Source of the DNA: Candidatus Vicinibacter proximus
Lineage (GTDB): Bacteria; Bacteroidota; Bacteroidia; Chitinophagales; Saprospiraceae
Direction of reading: 5' to 3'
Assembly: GCA_016713905.1 (NCBI GenBank)
Contig: JADJOE010000001.1
Location: 1,427,001-1,491,000, forward strand
Length of the DNA: 64,000 bases
Both the position numbers and the translations under genes were made by a program. Below are positions 1 through 8,796 of the stretch, piece by piece. The notes beneath the pieces are model-generated. The model was not told where the DNA came from. It saw only the letters and a program-made list of their open reading frames with translations, and did not search any database. The stretch's first letter is position 1. Every line of letters starts with the position of its first letter.

Positions 1-525
1 ACCATATGCATTGGCAAGCCGGAAGGATAAAAATTCTATTCCACTTAACTCTATATATTGCTCACCACCTGTCTTACTTATGGCATAGCTACTTCCACCT
101 GGATAATCTCCTGAAAACAACGGATGCTTTAAAGTTATAGGTTGTTCCAGTGGTTTTAAACCATAGCACAGGGAAGTTTGAAAATAAATAAATCTCCTCA
201 CACCTGACTTTTTTGCGGCATTTACGACGTGAATTGTACCAAGAATATTTGTATTTACATCTTCGATCCAATTATTTGGATCTTTATATGCTGCTGCAGC
301 ATGAACAACCAATTCAGGCTTAAATTCATCAAAACATTTATTTACCAACATCTCATCAGCTATGGTGCCTTCAATGATTGTTAAGTTGGAATGTGGCTTT
401 AGATTATCTCTTCGCCCCGTCTGGTAATTATCAATAACCATAATATGATCTCCTTTCGCCAGTAAACGATCAGCCAAATGGGAACCAACAAATCCGGAAC
501 CTCCAGTAATTAATATTTTTCTCAT
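1..525 (-). CDS. NAD-dependent sugar epimerase/dehydratase, C-terminus cut by window edge
   Basis: Only the N-terminal 175 codons are inside the window; the frame stays open to base 1. The protein starts MRKILITGGSGFVGSH, the glycine-rich GxxGxxG dinucleotide-binding loop of the extended short-chain dehydrogenase family. A later SYAISKTGGE carries the catalytic YxxxK pair, after a threonine/serine stretch (YFQTSLCYG). These enzymes (UDP-glucose 4-epimerase, UDP-glucuronate decarboxylase and relatives) alter nucleotide sugars in the cytoplasm. The exact substrate cannot be read from this fragment. It lies 37 bp downstream of the asparagine-synthase-like gene on the same strand and is probably the distal gene of the polysaccharide locus. 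The ATG at 523-525 begins directly at the Rossmann strand, as is usual for the family. Confidence 0.85.
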   Translation of the reverse strand, partial: MRKILITGGSGFVGSHLADRLLAKGDHIMVIDNYQTGRRDNLKPHSNLTIIEGTIADEMLVNKCFDEFKPELVVHAAAAYKDPNNWIEDVNTNILGTIHVVNAAKKSGVRRFIYFQTSLCYGLKPLEQPITLKHPLFSGDYPGGSSYAISKTGGEQYIELSGIEFLSFRLANAYG

Positions 526-562
526 TTTATTTAATTTAACACTTTATGAATAAAATAAACGA

Positions 563-2470
563 CTATTTGTTCAATAAATCCTTATCAAAAAATTCCTGAT
601 GCCAAATTTCTAGACATAAAAATCCCCAAAGGTTTCTCCCAAATTTGGATTCATTTTCAATTTTTTGAAGGACTTTTTTATTGTCCACAAAATCGCGATT
701 TTGGGCTTTGATAGAATTAAATGTGTCGAAGATAAAATCTTTCACAGGTCCTTTTCGTGACCATTCTACAAGCGGCGTAGGGAATCCCATTTTGTCCTTT
801 CTCTCTAGTATCTCACTTGGAAGGTACTTGGTTACCATTTTCTTAAAAATATGTTTCATATCACCATTCTCAAATTTTATATTGGAAGGGATGGTAGCTG
901 CCAATTCAACTATTGGGTGATCCAGTAAAGGAACTCTGGATTCAAGACCATTTGCCATACTCATACGGTCTTCAACCTGGAGTAACGCAGGTAGTAATGT
1001 TTTAAAATCAAAATGAGTCATTTGATCAAAGTAAGACTGTTTTCCTACATTATCTCCATCGAATATTTTTTTGAAAGATTCATATGGGTTGTACGGTCCA
1101 AGAAGATCCCACCTGATAGCATCGCCAAGTTGTGGTGCCCTATTGATCAATCTGAAATATCTTTTGTCCCTTTCATCAAATAAACCATCTTTCCAGAATT
1201 CAGTCAACATTGGCTTGTAATTCCTGAGAGAAATTAGATTTGGAATGATGGATTCGTAAGTGACAATAAAGTTTCCGGATTTGTCAGTTCCTTCAATGGC
1301 CGCTTTGATACATTGTTCGAAATATGCAATAAGGTATCTGGTATACCCACCAAAAATTTCATCCCCTCCCTGACCTCCCAAAACAACTTTTCTATATTTG
1401 GATGCAAGGCCAGATACCATATACTGAGGAAAAGACCCTGGACCCGCTACTGGATAATCTAAATGATAAATTACTTTATGAATGGATGCAATAAAATCCT
1501 GATCGGTTATATCAATTTCATGGAGCTGGAACCCTTTCTTATTACAGAGTAATCTTGCATAGGAACTTTCATCATAGTCCTTACTGAATGAAAATTTTCC
1601 GGTAAAGCCAAGAAAATTCTTCCCTTCTATATCAGAAGCAATAGAAGCAATAGCACTTGAATCCAAACCTCCACTTACATAGGCACCGACCGGAACGTCG
1701 GACCTTAAATGAAATTTAACAGAATCCTCTAAAAGTTCTTTAAGCCGTTCTTCAAAGTAATTGGCGGTGTGTAAAAAGTCCGGAACATAATGAACCTCCC
1801 AGTATCTTTCGATAATTAAACCTCGATCATTAAGTCTTAGTTTGTGTCCTGGGAGCAATTCACGTATCCCATCAAAGAGTGTTTTTCCCTCCTGACAAAA
1901 TTGAAAGGCCAGATAATCTTTTAACCCTTCAAGGTCAACTTTTTTATCATCCAGAAAAGGGACAATTGCTTTGCACTCAGATCCAAAATAAAACCTATTT
2001 TCATTTTCATGAAAATAAAGTGGTTTGATACCAAATCTGTCTCGTGCGGCAAAAAGTGTTCTGGATTCAGCATCCCAAATAACAAATGCAAACATACCCC
2101 TGAAATGATGGACACAATCTTCGCCCCATTTCTGGTATGATGCAATAATTACTTCTGTATCTGATTGGGTACGAAATTCAAAGCCATCAGCCAACCCTTT
2201 CTTCAGTTCCAGGTAATTGTATATTTCTCCATTATACGTTATCGTATAACGGCCATCTTGTGCATGCATGGGCTGGTGCCCAGTCTCCGAAGTGTCTATA
2301 ATGGACAATCTTCTGTGGCACAATCCTACTTTACCATCCTGACTGGTCCAAATACCTTCTCCATCTGGTCCTCTGTGCCTGATCAGTTCGTGCATGGACT
2401 TCAGTTCTTGTAGAAAGGAATGGTCCTTTTTAAGAATATTTTTTTGGTAGATCCCAGCTATACCACACAT
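563..2470 (-). CDS. asnB: Asparagine synthase (glutamine-hydrolysing) / amidotransferase
   Basis: A 635-residue class II glutamine amidotransferase. Cys2 directly after the initiator Met (MCGIAGIYQ) is the N-terminal nucleophile that releases ammonia from glutamine. RHRGPDGEG (31-39) and the following YNGEIYN are glutaminase-site motifs. SGGLDSS (266-272) is the ATP-pyrophosphatase P-loop of the synthetase domain, which adenylates a carboxylate and amidates it. Length and order fit the AsnB family. It lies at the downstream end of a glycosyltransferase cluster. Members of the family in such loci are often thought to amidate sugar uronic acids or peptide carboxylates of surface glycans, so free aspartate may not be its only or real substrate; that is inference from context. 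The ATG is fixed by the requirement for Cys2. Confidence 0.92.
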   Translation of the reverse strand: MCGIAGIYQKNILKKDHSFLQELKSMHELIRHRGPDGEGIWTSQDGKVGLCHRRLSIIDTSETGHQPMHAQDGRYTITYNGEIYNYLELKKGLADGFEFRTQSDTEVIIASYQKWGEDCVHHFRGMFAFVIWDAESRTLFAARDRFGIKPLYFHENENRFYFGSECKAIVPFLDDKKVDLEGLKDYLAFQFCQEGKTLFDGIRELLPGHKLRLNDRGLIIERYWEVHYVPDFLHTANYFEERLKELLEDSVKFHLRSDVPVGAYVSGGLDSSAIASIASDIEGKNFLGFTGKFSFSKDYDESSYARLLCNKKGFQLHEIDITDQDFIASIHKVIYHLDYPVAGPGSFPQYMVSGLASKYRKVVLGGQGGDEIFGGYTRYLIAYFEQCIKAAIEGTDKSGNFIVTYESIIPNLISLRNYKPMLTEFWKDGLFDERDKRYFRLINRAPQLGDAIRWDLLGPYNPYESFKKIFDGDNVGKQSYFDQMTHFDFKTLLPALLQVEDRMSMANGLESRVPLLDHPIVELAATIPSNIKFENGDMKHIFKKMVTKYLPSEILERKDKMGFPTPLVEWSRKGPVKDFIFDTFNSIKAQNRDFVDNKKVLQKIENESKFGRNLWGFLCLEIWHQEFFDKDLLNK

Positions 2471-2572
2471 GTATTTGACGATCTGCTTTGTAATACAATA
2501 ATCGCCGCAAAGATGCTAATATTTGTTCAAATTACACAATTAGTACATGTCTATATGCCTTGATTTTGTGTG

Positions 2573-3880
2573 CTAACGCACAGAATTATGTCCAAATATT
2601 TTAAGCTCAATTTTTTTAAACCATTGTTTTTTATCCCAACCCATCGTCCAAACGATTTGTTTTACCCATTCTGTTAAATGAGCTTTTATATAAGGTTTAG
2701 GGGAAATCAAAAATGGATATTTCTGATAAAATCTTAATTTGCTTAATGCATTACGGTTTGTTTGTGTAGAGCCTTTTAGTGCAGCATGCTTTTCAATATT
2801 TCCAAAAACAAAATCAATAAATTTAGAATAGGTAAATTTCCCGGATTGTACAAGGTCAATATATGCATTCTCTGCCAATTTTTCACAATAGTCAACATCT
2901 GCAATTTTTTCAAGTACCTGGTTCATGTTTGACCAATCTTTATGAATTGGGATGTAGTGCACCCAGGGTTGGAGTATACCATTGTAATGCCCCTCTATCA
3001 ATACCTGGCATGTTTTACTGACAGCGGCTTCAAAATGTCTTGGGGAAATCGCGAAATAAGGGAATTTACCATCCAGATTTTTAAAGCAGTGTTCTTCGAC
3101 ATATTCAAAACTTAAATTTGATTTTTCAATCATGATTTTTTCACAACAACTTCGAATACTTCCATCTGGATCGTGAAGGCTGGCCCCACCTTCACAGCCT
3201 AACATGGTTCGAGTATCTGCAACAAAGGCATACCAAGCTTCACCAAATAGAAAATCTTGAGGGTCATTCGAAAGATTTGTTCTAAAATTGGTTCCTTCAC
3301 AATATTTGTTGAATGTCTCCGTCAGTCGCCACTTAAATGTGCCAAATAAACCAAGATTATAAGGCATTTTTCTTGCTCTGTATGCAATGTCATATCGTCT
3401 TTTATCATGAGGAATAGCATACTGACCATAATCCTTAATCATTTGGTCATCAATGTAACCTGTAAGCACGGTATGGTAATATTCTAACCCGGTTTTCTCT
3501 TTTGGGTAAACGGTTTGAAATAAGGTTTCAGGTAAACAAGAAAAAATTTCTTTTACACCAAATTCTTTGAAAAAATTGCATAGACTTATGGTATGTATAT
3601 ATTCATCTTGCACAATTGCAACTTTGTAGGAATCCATATTTTTTAACACACTCCATTGTATAAATTCATCATCAAATTTCTTATTAATGTTAGGTAAAAA
3701 AAAAGTAAAATGAAAGATTACCACATCAAATTCACATTCTAATAAAATATTTGGAGCACCATATGCAATATTCCAATATTCAACTTGATGGCTTGTGGTG
3801 TACCCGAAAGCCTCAAGATGTCCTGAAATGGCTTTTCGCTGCGCTCTTGGTTTTTTGTGATAGAGGATTAAAATTTTCAT
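2573..3880 (-). CDS. Glycosyltransferase-like polysaccharide-locus protein, paralogue A
   Basis: A 435-residue protein clearly homologous along its length to the gene at 5058-6344. Shared blocks include YKVAI(V/P)QDEY (85-94), YPKEK(T/S)G, GY(I/S)DD, YRARK (167-171), GASLHDPDG (232-240), (I/L)SPRHFEA and KDWSN. The alternating alpha/beta look, the C-terminal SPRHFEA...EG region and the locus suggest a GT-B-like glycosyltransferase acting on a surface glycan; no donor or acceptor can be named. I chose the ATG at 3878-3880 (MKILILYHKK) because it aligns with the paralogue's start (MLILVLYNN). A start nine codons upstream is possible but begins inside the IS30 end region. The IS30 element ends only about 30 bp upstream, so normal read-through from the upstream genes may be impaired. 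Confidence 0.7.
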   Translation of the reverse strand: MKILILYHKKPRAQRKAISGHLEAFGYTTSHQVEYWNIAYGAPNILLECEFDVVIFHFTFFLPNINKKFDDEFIQWSVLKNMDSYKVAIVQDEYIHTISLCNFFKEFGVKEIFSCLPETLFQTVYPKEKTGLEYYHTVLTGYIDDQMIKDYGQYAIPHDKRRYDIAYRARKMPYNLGLFGTFKWRLTETFNKYCEGTNFRTNLSNDPQDFLFGEAWYAFVADTRTMLGCEGGASLHDPDGSIRSCCEKIMIEKSNLSFEYVEEHCFKNLDGKFPYFAISPRHFEAAVSKTCQVLIEGHYNGILQPWVHYIPIHKDWSNMNQVLEKIADVDYCEKLAENAYIDLVQSGKFTYSKFIDFVFGNIEKHAALKGSTQTNRNALSKLRFYQKYPFLISPKPYIKAHLTEWVKQIVWTMGWDKKQWFKKIELKIFGHNSVR

Positions 3881-3903
3881 TATAGAAAATTTGGATTGTA
3901 AGT

Positions 3904-4914
3904 TCAATTAATAAGTGCAATTTTTTCAAGTAGCACTTGATTAGCAGTTAAATAATTAAATTTTCTTATAGGTCTGTTGTTTAACATTTTTTCAACATAG
4001 CGGACCTGTTTATCGGTTACAAATATAAGATTTGTTTTCTTTGGAAAGTATCTCCTGATTACTCCTATTCTATTTTCGACTGTTCCCTTGTCTTGACTTG
4101 TATAGGGCCTAGTAAAATACGTAGACACATTAAACAACTTTGCAATTTCATGATGACGACTAAAAGCCAGGTCATTATCAAAAGTTAAGGTCCGTGGCTT
4201 GTACATGTTTTTCTTTATGCATGATATAATACCTTTCATAACATTTATACTATCCTTACCAGATAACTTTTTTATTCGAGTATGTAAACTAGCCCTATCT
4301 GTTAATACTAATAATGCGGCTTTATGATTTTTGCCCATCATAAGGTCTACTTCTAAGTCACCCAATCGCTTGCGTTTGGATACAATAGATGGCCGTTTTT
4401 CTATTGGCGTTCAATTTAGAATAACTCCTCTATTGTCTTTCCTGTTACCTCGTTTGTGTCGTCTCCTGCAGTGTCTAAGACACTTGTATAGGTCTTTATA
4501 TTGTCTGTTTTCCTTGGTATTTGAGTGATTATATTCCCATGTCCACCGATAAATTCGTTCATGGCTAACCGCAGTTATGTTGTTAAATTTTGCAGCATTA
4601 CTTATTAGTTCTGGACTCCACTTATCTATTTTGAGCTGATTAGCTACTATTGATTTTTTCTTATAGTTAAATATTATTCGTTTCGGTTTGTTTTGATGTC
4701 GCAATATTGTCTTTCTCTGTGCATTGTTAGCTTTGTAAGTGCCTGCAATTTGACCTCTTTGGGCAATATTTCTTTTTAATTCTCGACACACCGTAGATGG
4801 ATGGACATCAATTTTTTCGGCAATCAATTTTTGCTTCATTCCGGCTTCAAATAAAGCCTCAATCTGGTATCTTTGCTCTAAGCTGAGCTGGTTGTAATTT
4901 TTTGACATAGACAA
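3904..4914 (-). pseudogene. IS30 transposase interrupted by one in-frame TGA
   Basis: Two open stretches, 4914-4411 and 4410-3904, lie in the same reading frame and are separated only by a TGA at 4411-4413. Reading through gives about 336 residues, a normal IS30 transposase length. The N-terminal part has the family's helix-turn-helix start (YNQLSLEQRYQIEALFEAG, then VHPSTVCRELKRN). The C-terminal part has the DDE-type core: GDLEVDLMMGK, TFDNDLAF and VENRIGVIRRYFPKKT. The stop follows VILN, where relatives usually have Arg, so CGA to TGA is the simplest explanation. The middle motif is DND where DNG is usual, a second possible sign of decay. Other genes here end in TGA, so recoding of TGA as an amino acid is unlikely. 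Confidence 0.85.
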
Positions 4915-4995
4915 TCCAAAGATTGCACTACTTGGTCAAAAGAAAAAAAGCCCTTAAAAGCTTTTTTTCCTTTTTTTTGAAAAATTGCACTTATT
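3910..4995. mobile_element. IS30-family insertion sequence, probably inactive
   Basis: The element holds one transposase reading frame on the minus strand. Imperfect terminal inverted repeats lie at 3910-3928 (AATAAGTGCAATTTTTTCA) and 4978-4995, whose reverse complement differs by one T in the T-run. The transposase C-terminus is read through the left repeat, and its stop codon lies just outside the core match, so the true outer ends could be a few bases further out (a CAA also matches at 3905-3907 and 4998-5000). I could not identify a target-site duplication. The element separates two paralogous glycosyltransferase-like genes. Confidence 0.75.
4943..4968. terminator. Symmetrical hairpin upstream of the IS30 transposase
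   Basis: AAAAAAAGC (4943-4951) and GCTTTTTTT (4960-4968) form a perfect 9-bp inverted repeat with an 8-base loop, just inside the right IS end and before the transposase start. It resembles a bidirectional terminator that could shield the transposase from outside transcription. The stem is mostly A-T, so its strength is uncertain. Confidence 0.45.
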
Positions 4996-5057
4996 TGTTG
5001 ATCTTAGCATTAGTTATCATCATATAAACTATATTTTTAAAAAAAAGTAAATCCACC

Positions 5058-6344
5058 TTATAAAATTTTATTTCTATAAATTAAACTATCGAATTTTCCC
5101 GTCAATGAAAATACTTTCAGAACTAATTTTACAAAACTCCACATACTAAATTTAATAAATAATAAGGGAGAGGTAAAATATGGAAACCTATGATTGAGTT
5201 CTAATAATTTAAATTTTATGTCCAATTTTATCTTGCTATTATTATGAATTTTATCTTTACAGTGATTTATTATTAAATGAACAAACTTCGAGTAAGTATA
5301 TTTTTTGCTCTCAATAATTTCTTTATAGGCAGATATTGCAATATTTTCACAATAATTGATATCCTTTACTTTGGTTATTACCTCATTAATATTACTCCAA
5401 TCTTTTTTTAATTCGATATAATGAATGTTAGGCTTTAGGATGTTTGCATACTTGCCTTCAAATAAAATTTGACAATTCATCATGATGCATGCTTCAAAAT
5501 GACGTGGAGAAAGAGTCGCTAAATTGATATTCCAATCTTTATCTAGAAAACATTCTTTTTTGGCCTCATCAAAGGTTGCATTTGGATTTTTTTCTATAAA
5601 TAGATCTACATTTTTTCGAATGGTTCCGTCAGGATCATGAAGGCTTGCTCCACTTTCTGTACCCAAAACACACCTGCAATCATTTAAAAAATTTATCCAG
5701 TTATTTCCCAATAGTACGTCTTTTGTTTTATTCGATAAATTTAATTTTAAGTCAGTTATAATAGAATTAAATTTATCAGTTATAATCCATTTATAAACAC
5801 CTAATTCTCCTAACCAGTATGGGTTTTTTCTTGCTCTATAACCGATATCAAATTTTCTTTCTATATGAGGTTTTGTTTTGTTTTTCCATTTTTCAACTTC
5901 TAGATCATCACTATAACCCGGTAAGACTGTAATGTAATACTCTACGCCAGATTTTTCCTTTGGGTAAACTTTTTCAAAATCTTCTTCAAAAAGACATGTA
6001 AATACTGATTTGATGTTGTGAAGTTTAAAAAATTTGCAGATATAATCTGAATAAATATATTCATCTTGTGGAATTGCAACTTTATATCCATTTAATTTAA
6101 TCAACTTATTTAAGTTATAATTAAATAAATTTTGTTCAGGATTTGACCATTTTAGAATTAATATGGAATAATGATATATTATCACATCAAAATTCATTTT
6201 CTGAACAAAGTTAGGAATTCCCAATGCTACATTTAGATAATATACATTATTTGGCTTACTGTACTTTTTAAAACAATCGATACTCTGGGAAAATGTAAGT
6301 CTTTTATTGAAATCCCAATTATTGTATAAAACTAAAATTAACAT
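5058..6344 (-). CDS. Glycosyltransferase-like polysaccharide-locus protein, paralogue B
   Basis: A 428-residue homologue of the gene at 2573-3880, with the same ordered blocks: YKVAIPQDEY, YPKEKSG, GYSDD, GYRARKNPYWLGE, ESGASLHDPDG, LSPRHFEA, LFEGKYANILKP and KDWSN. The conserved acidic, histidine and arginine residues shared by both copies are good active-site candidates. Function is inferred only as a surface-glycan glycosyltransferase. The ATG at 6342-6344 overlaps the end of the upstream GT2 gene by 7 bp, which suggests translational coupling. The coding sequence is visibly richer in A and T than the nearby epimerase and asnB genes, which may point to separate acquisition of this part of the locus. 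Confidence 0.7.
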   Translation of the reverse strand: MLILVLYNNWDFNKRLTFSQSIDCFKKYSKPNNVYYLNVALGIPNFVQKMNFDVIIYHYSILILKWSNPEQNLFNYNLNKLIKLNGYKVAIPQDEYIYSDYICKFFKLHNIKSVFTCLFEEDFEKVYPKEKSGVEYYITVLPGYSDDLEVEKWKNKTKPHIERKFDIGYRARKNPYWLGELGVYKWIITDKFNSIITDLKLNLSNKTKDVLLGNNWINFLNDCRCVLGTESGASLHDPDGTIRKNVDLFIEKNPNATFDEAKKECFLDKDWNINLATLSPRHFEACIMMNCQILFEGKYANILKPNIHYIELKKDWSNINEVITKVKDINYCENIAISAYKEIIESKKYTYSKFVHLIINHCKDKIHNNSKIKLDIKFKLLELNHRFPYFTSPLLFIKFSMWSFVKLVLKVFSLTGKFDSLIYRNKIL

Positions 6345-7576
6345 TTTGTACTTTTGATATCAGTTCCTTCTATCCACTTTCTTAGTAAAAGATCTAATTT
6401 ATAGTTTGCTTCTATAATATTTGAAAAAGAATTTCGCTTAGAAATAATTCCTAATTCTAAGAATTTTTGAATCATTGGGTATTTATCTATAAAATATTTC
6501 CTCAAAAATGATTTTAATTTTAAGGAATTAATTTCAAAATTTATTGTCCAAAAATTTATAAATATAAAATTTAGTATATTATAAATAGAAGAATGGAGTA
6601 ATGATTTATAAAAGAGATAATAGTTATCTTTTTTGATTTTACGGTTTGGCCATTTAACCTTCTTCAAATCGAAATAAATGGTTTTTAGTAAATTATTAAA
6701 GTCTATTGATAAGAGAATGTTATGCATATTTAAAGCAAACATGTAATCGCCAGCCACATGATTTTGCTGACTTGCATACATACCTTTAATTGGAAAAAAT
6801 GTATTTACATTTTTTAATTTATCTGCATCATTAAAAAAATTGTAGGCAAACTCTGGGTGAATGGCACATTTCATACCATTTGATGATTCACTAATAAAGG
6901 CATTTTGAATTGGAAAAGGTATTTCACATCCAATTATGGATCTGTTTAAAATAATTACTCGGGATGTATAGTCTGGTGCATATTTAAGGAAAAACGTACT
7001 TTCATTTATTTCTTTTGCAAATAATTCCCTCCTTACGAAACCAAACATGATTTTTCCTCTATAATAATTATTTGGATCTTTTGATCTGTGTTTAAAAAAG
7101 TTAAGTAATTCTATTAATTGACTATTAGGATTAAATGTATTTAATTGGAATTCAACATTAGGAAAAATTACATAGCCGGGAGAGTTTACTAGACCTAATA
7201 TGTTGTTATGAAAGTAGGTTTCCCGCCAATTTATTACATCAAAATTATTGTATAAATTTATTTTATTTGCTACTTCTAAAGCACTTGGAAGCAAAGTTAC
7301 TTTATCTGTTAATACTGTTAAATAATCTCCTATAGCTAACTTTATTGCAAATGAAAAATTATCCGACATCGATAATTTTCCTCCTGTCCAAAAGTATTTG
7401 AATCTCGAATCTTTTTGATATTCTAAATATATTGGTTCAGCCGATTTATTTTCACAGTTGTCAGATATAATTACCTCAAAATTCTCAAAATTTTGAAGTT
7501 TTATTGACTGCAGACAATAGTATAAATAATCGGGCCTGTTTTTAGTCGGGTATATGATGCTAAATTTTGGATTCAT
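6338..7576 (-). CDS. Family 2 glycosyltransferase
   Basis: A 412-residue protein beginning MNPKFSIIYPTKNRPDYLYYCLQSI, followed by FEVIISDNC and GDYLTVLTDK, the usual N-terminal pattern of GT-A fold family 2 glycosyltransferases. The position normally filled by a DxD-type metal-binding motif reads LTDKVTLLP, so the motif is atypical. The C-terminal 200 residues are specific to this protein and contain long aromatic, Asn/Lys-rich stretches. It sits between the UDP-GlcNAc 2-epimerase and paralogue B, 16 bp from the former and overlapping the latter by 7 bp. It probably adds one sugar of the surface polysaccharide at the inner face of the cytoplasmic membrane. The sugar is unknown. The gene is strongly A+T rich. 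Confidence 0.8.
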   Translation of the reverse strand: MNPKFSIIYPTKNRPDYLYYCLQSIKLQNFENFEVIISDNCENKSAEPIYLEYQKDSRFKYFWTGGKLSMSDNFSFAIKLAIGDYLTVLTDKVTLLPSALEVANKINLYNNFDVINWRETYFHNNILGLVNSPGYVIFPNVEFQLNTFNPNSQLIELLNFFKHRSKDPNNYYRGKIMFGFVRRELFAKEINESTFFLKYAPDYTSRVIILNRSIIGCEIPFPIQNAFISESSNGMKCAIHPEFAYNFFNDADKLKNVNTFFPIKGMYASQQNHVAGDYMFALNMHNILLSIDFNNLLKTIYFDLKKVKWPNRKIKKDNYYLFYKSLLHSSIYNILNFIFINFWTINFEINSLKLKSFLRKYFIDKYPMIQKFLELGIISKRNSFSNIIEANYKLDLLLRKWIEGTDIKSTKC

Positions 7577-7592
7577 CTTAATTCAAAATAAT

Positions 7593-8624
7593 TTAATTTA
7601 CCAGATTATTCCAAATTTCCTGACTGGCATACCCATCACCATATAGTGCTGTTTTGTAATTTATACATGGCTTGGAAAGTATGTCTTTTATATTTCCTAA
7701 TTCCTCCCAGACCAATGTGTTCCAACCTCCATCGAGGGTCTCAATCCATTCTGTTTCACTGCGGATGGTGATGCATTTTTTCATTAAGATATATGCCTCT
7801 TTTTGAATTCCACCACTGTCTGTTATAATGGCAATGGATTGATTCATTGCAGTAAGATTGTCAAAATAAGAAAGTGGGTCTTTAAATTGGATGTTCTTAT
7901 AAATTTTGTCTGATAAGCCTGTTTTTATCTTTTGTTGCGTCCTTGGATGAACATAGAATTGGATTTGCGTCTCTAATCTGTCAAGAGCCTCTAGTATTGA
8001 ATTCAATCTTGCTAGGTCATCTGTATTATAGGGTCTGTGTAAAGTTACATAGATAAAGTTGGATTGGCTTTCATTTATAATATTTCGCTCTTTGGCAATC
8101 CTGATCATATCACACATTACGTCTCCTGTTTTAAATACGCCCCGCGTAATTCCTTCTTTATTTAGATTTTCAATTGCCGATTCAGTTGGAACAAAAAGGT
8201 AATTGGCAACATGGTCCGTTAGCAAGCGATTAATCTCTTCAGGCATATTTCTATTGTAACTTCTTAATCCTGCTTCAATATGCACAACCGGAATATTAAG
8301 TTTAGATGCTACTAATGCACCGGCAAGTGTAGAATTGGTATCTCCATAAACTAAAACAAAATCCGGATTCTCTTTAATTACAATTTGTTCAATTTCAATC
8401 ATCATCCGTCCGGTCATTTCCCCATGATTTCCCCCTCCCGCATTTAACTGGTAATCTGGTTTTTTAATGCCTAACTCATCAAAGAAGATCTGACTCATTT
8501 TGTAATCATAATGTTGACCCGTATGTATGGTTACCAGATTTACCAATCCCCTCGATGCTAATTCAATCGGAGCGTGTTTGATAAATTGCGGCCTGGCACC
8601 TATAATCGCTATGATTTTTTTCAT
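7593..8624 (-). CDS. wecB: UDP-N-acetylglucosamine 2-epimerase, non-hydrolysing
   Basis: A 343-residue enzyme that interconverts UDP-GlcNAc and UDP-ManNAc, a precursor of ManNAc-type sugars in surface glycans. Family motifs are easily seen: IGARPQFIKHAP near the N-terminus, HTGQHYD, VYGDTNSTLAGA, HIEAGLRSYN, PEEINR, TLHRPYNT and TDSGGIQKEAY. These contain the residues that bind the UDP and carry out epimerisation. The length is slightly short of the usual 360-380 residues, but no motif is lost. The ATG at 8622-8624 begins directly at the first beta strand. The gene supplies a sugar donor to the surrounding glycosyltransferases. About 170 bp separate it from the flippase gene upstream, so it may have its own promoter. 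Confidence 0.93.
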   Translation of the reverse strand: MKKIIAIIGARPQFIKHAPIELASRGLVNLVTIHTGQHYDYKMSQIFFDELGIKKPDYQLNAGGGNHGEMTGRMMIEIEQIVIKENPDFVLVYGDTNSTLAGALVASKLNIPVVHIEAGLRSYNRNMPEEINRLLTDHVANYLFVPTESAIENLNKEGITRGVFKTGDVMCDMIRIAKERNIINESQSNFIYVTLHRPYNTDDLARLNSILEALDRLETQIQFYVHPRTQQKIKTGLSDKIYKNIQFKDPLSYFDNLTAMNQSIAIITDSGGIQKEAYILMKKCITIRSETEWIETLDGGWNTLVWEELGNIKDILSKPCINYKTALYGDGYASQEIWNNLVN

Positions 8625-8796
8625 GTATTTTTTAAATCCTTATATTCCAATAAATTCTGTAAATCAACCTGTCTTGATTTACTATAAATTTTGTAAGACT
8701 TCATCAACTGCAAAATTATAAATATTTCCACCACCGCACCAATTTAGACTTTGTAAATCAAAAAACGATCAAAAATTCATTCCAATCGTGGATTTT

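Noticed and set aside
1921..2413. Frames on either strand inside asnB
   Set aside because: Shadows of a clearly recognised gene.
2569..2582. TGTGC/GCACA hairpin at the end of paralogue A as a terminator
   Set aside because: Only a 5-bp stem and no T-run on the minus strand.
4411..4413. TGA in the IS30 transposase as a recoded amino acid
   Set aside because: Other intact genes here end in TGA (for example at 18238-18240), and there is no selenocysteine context.
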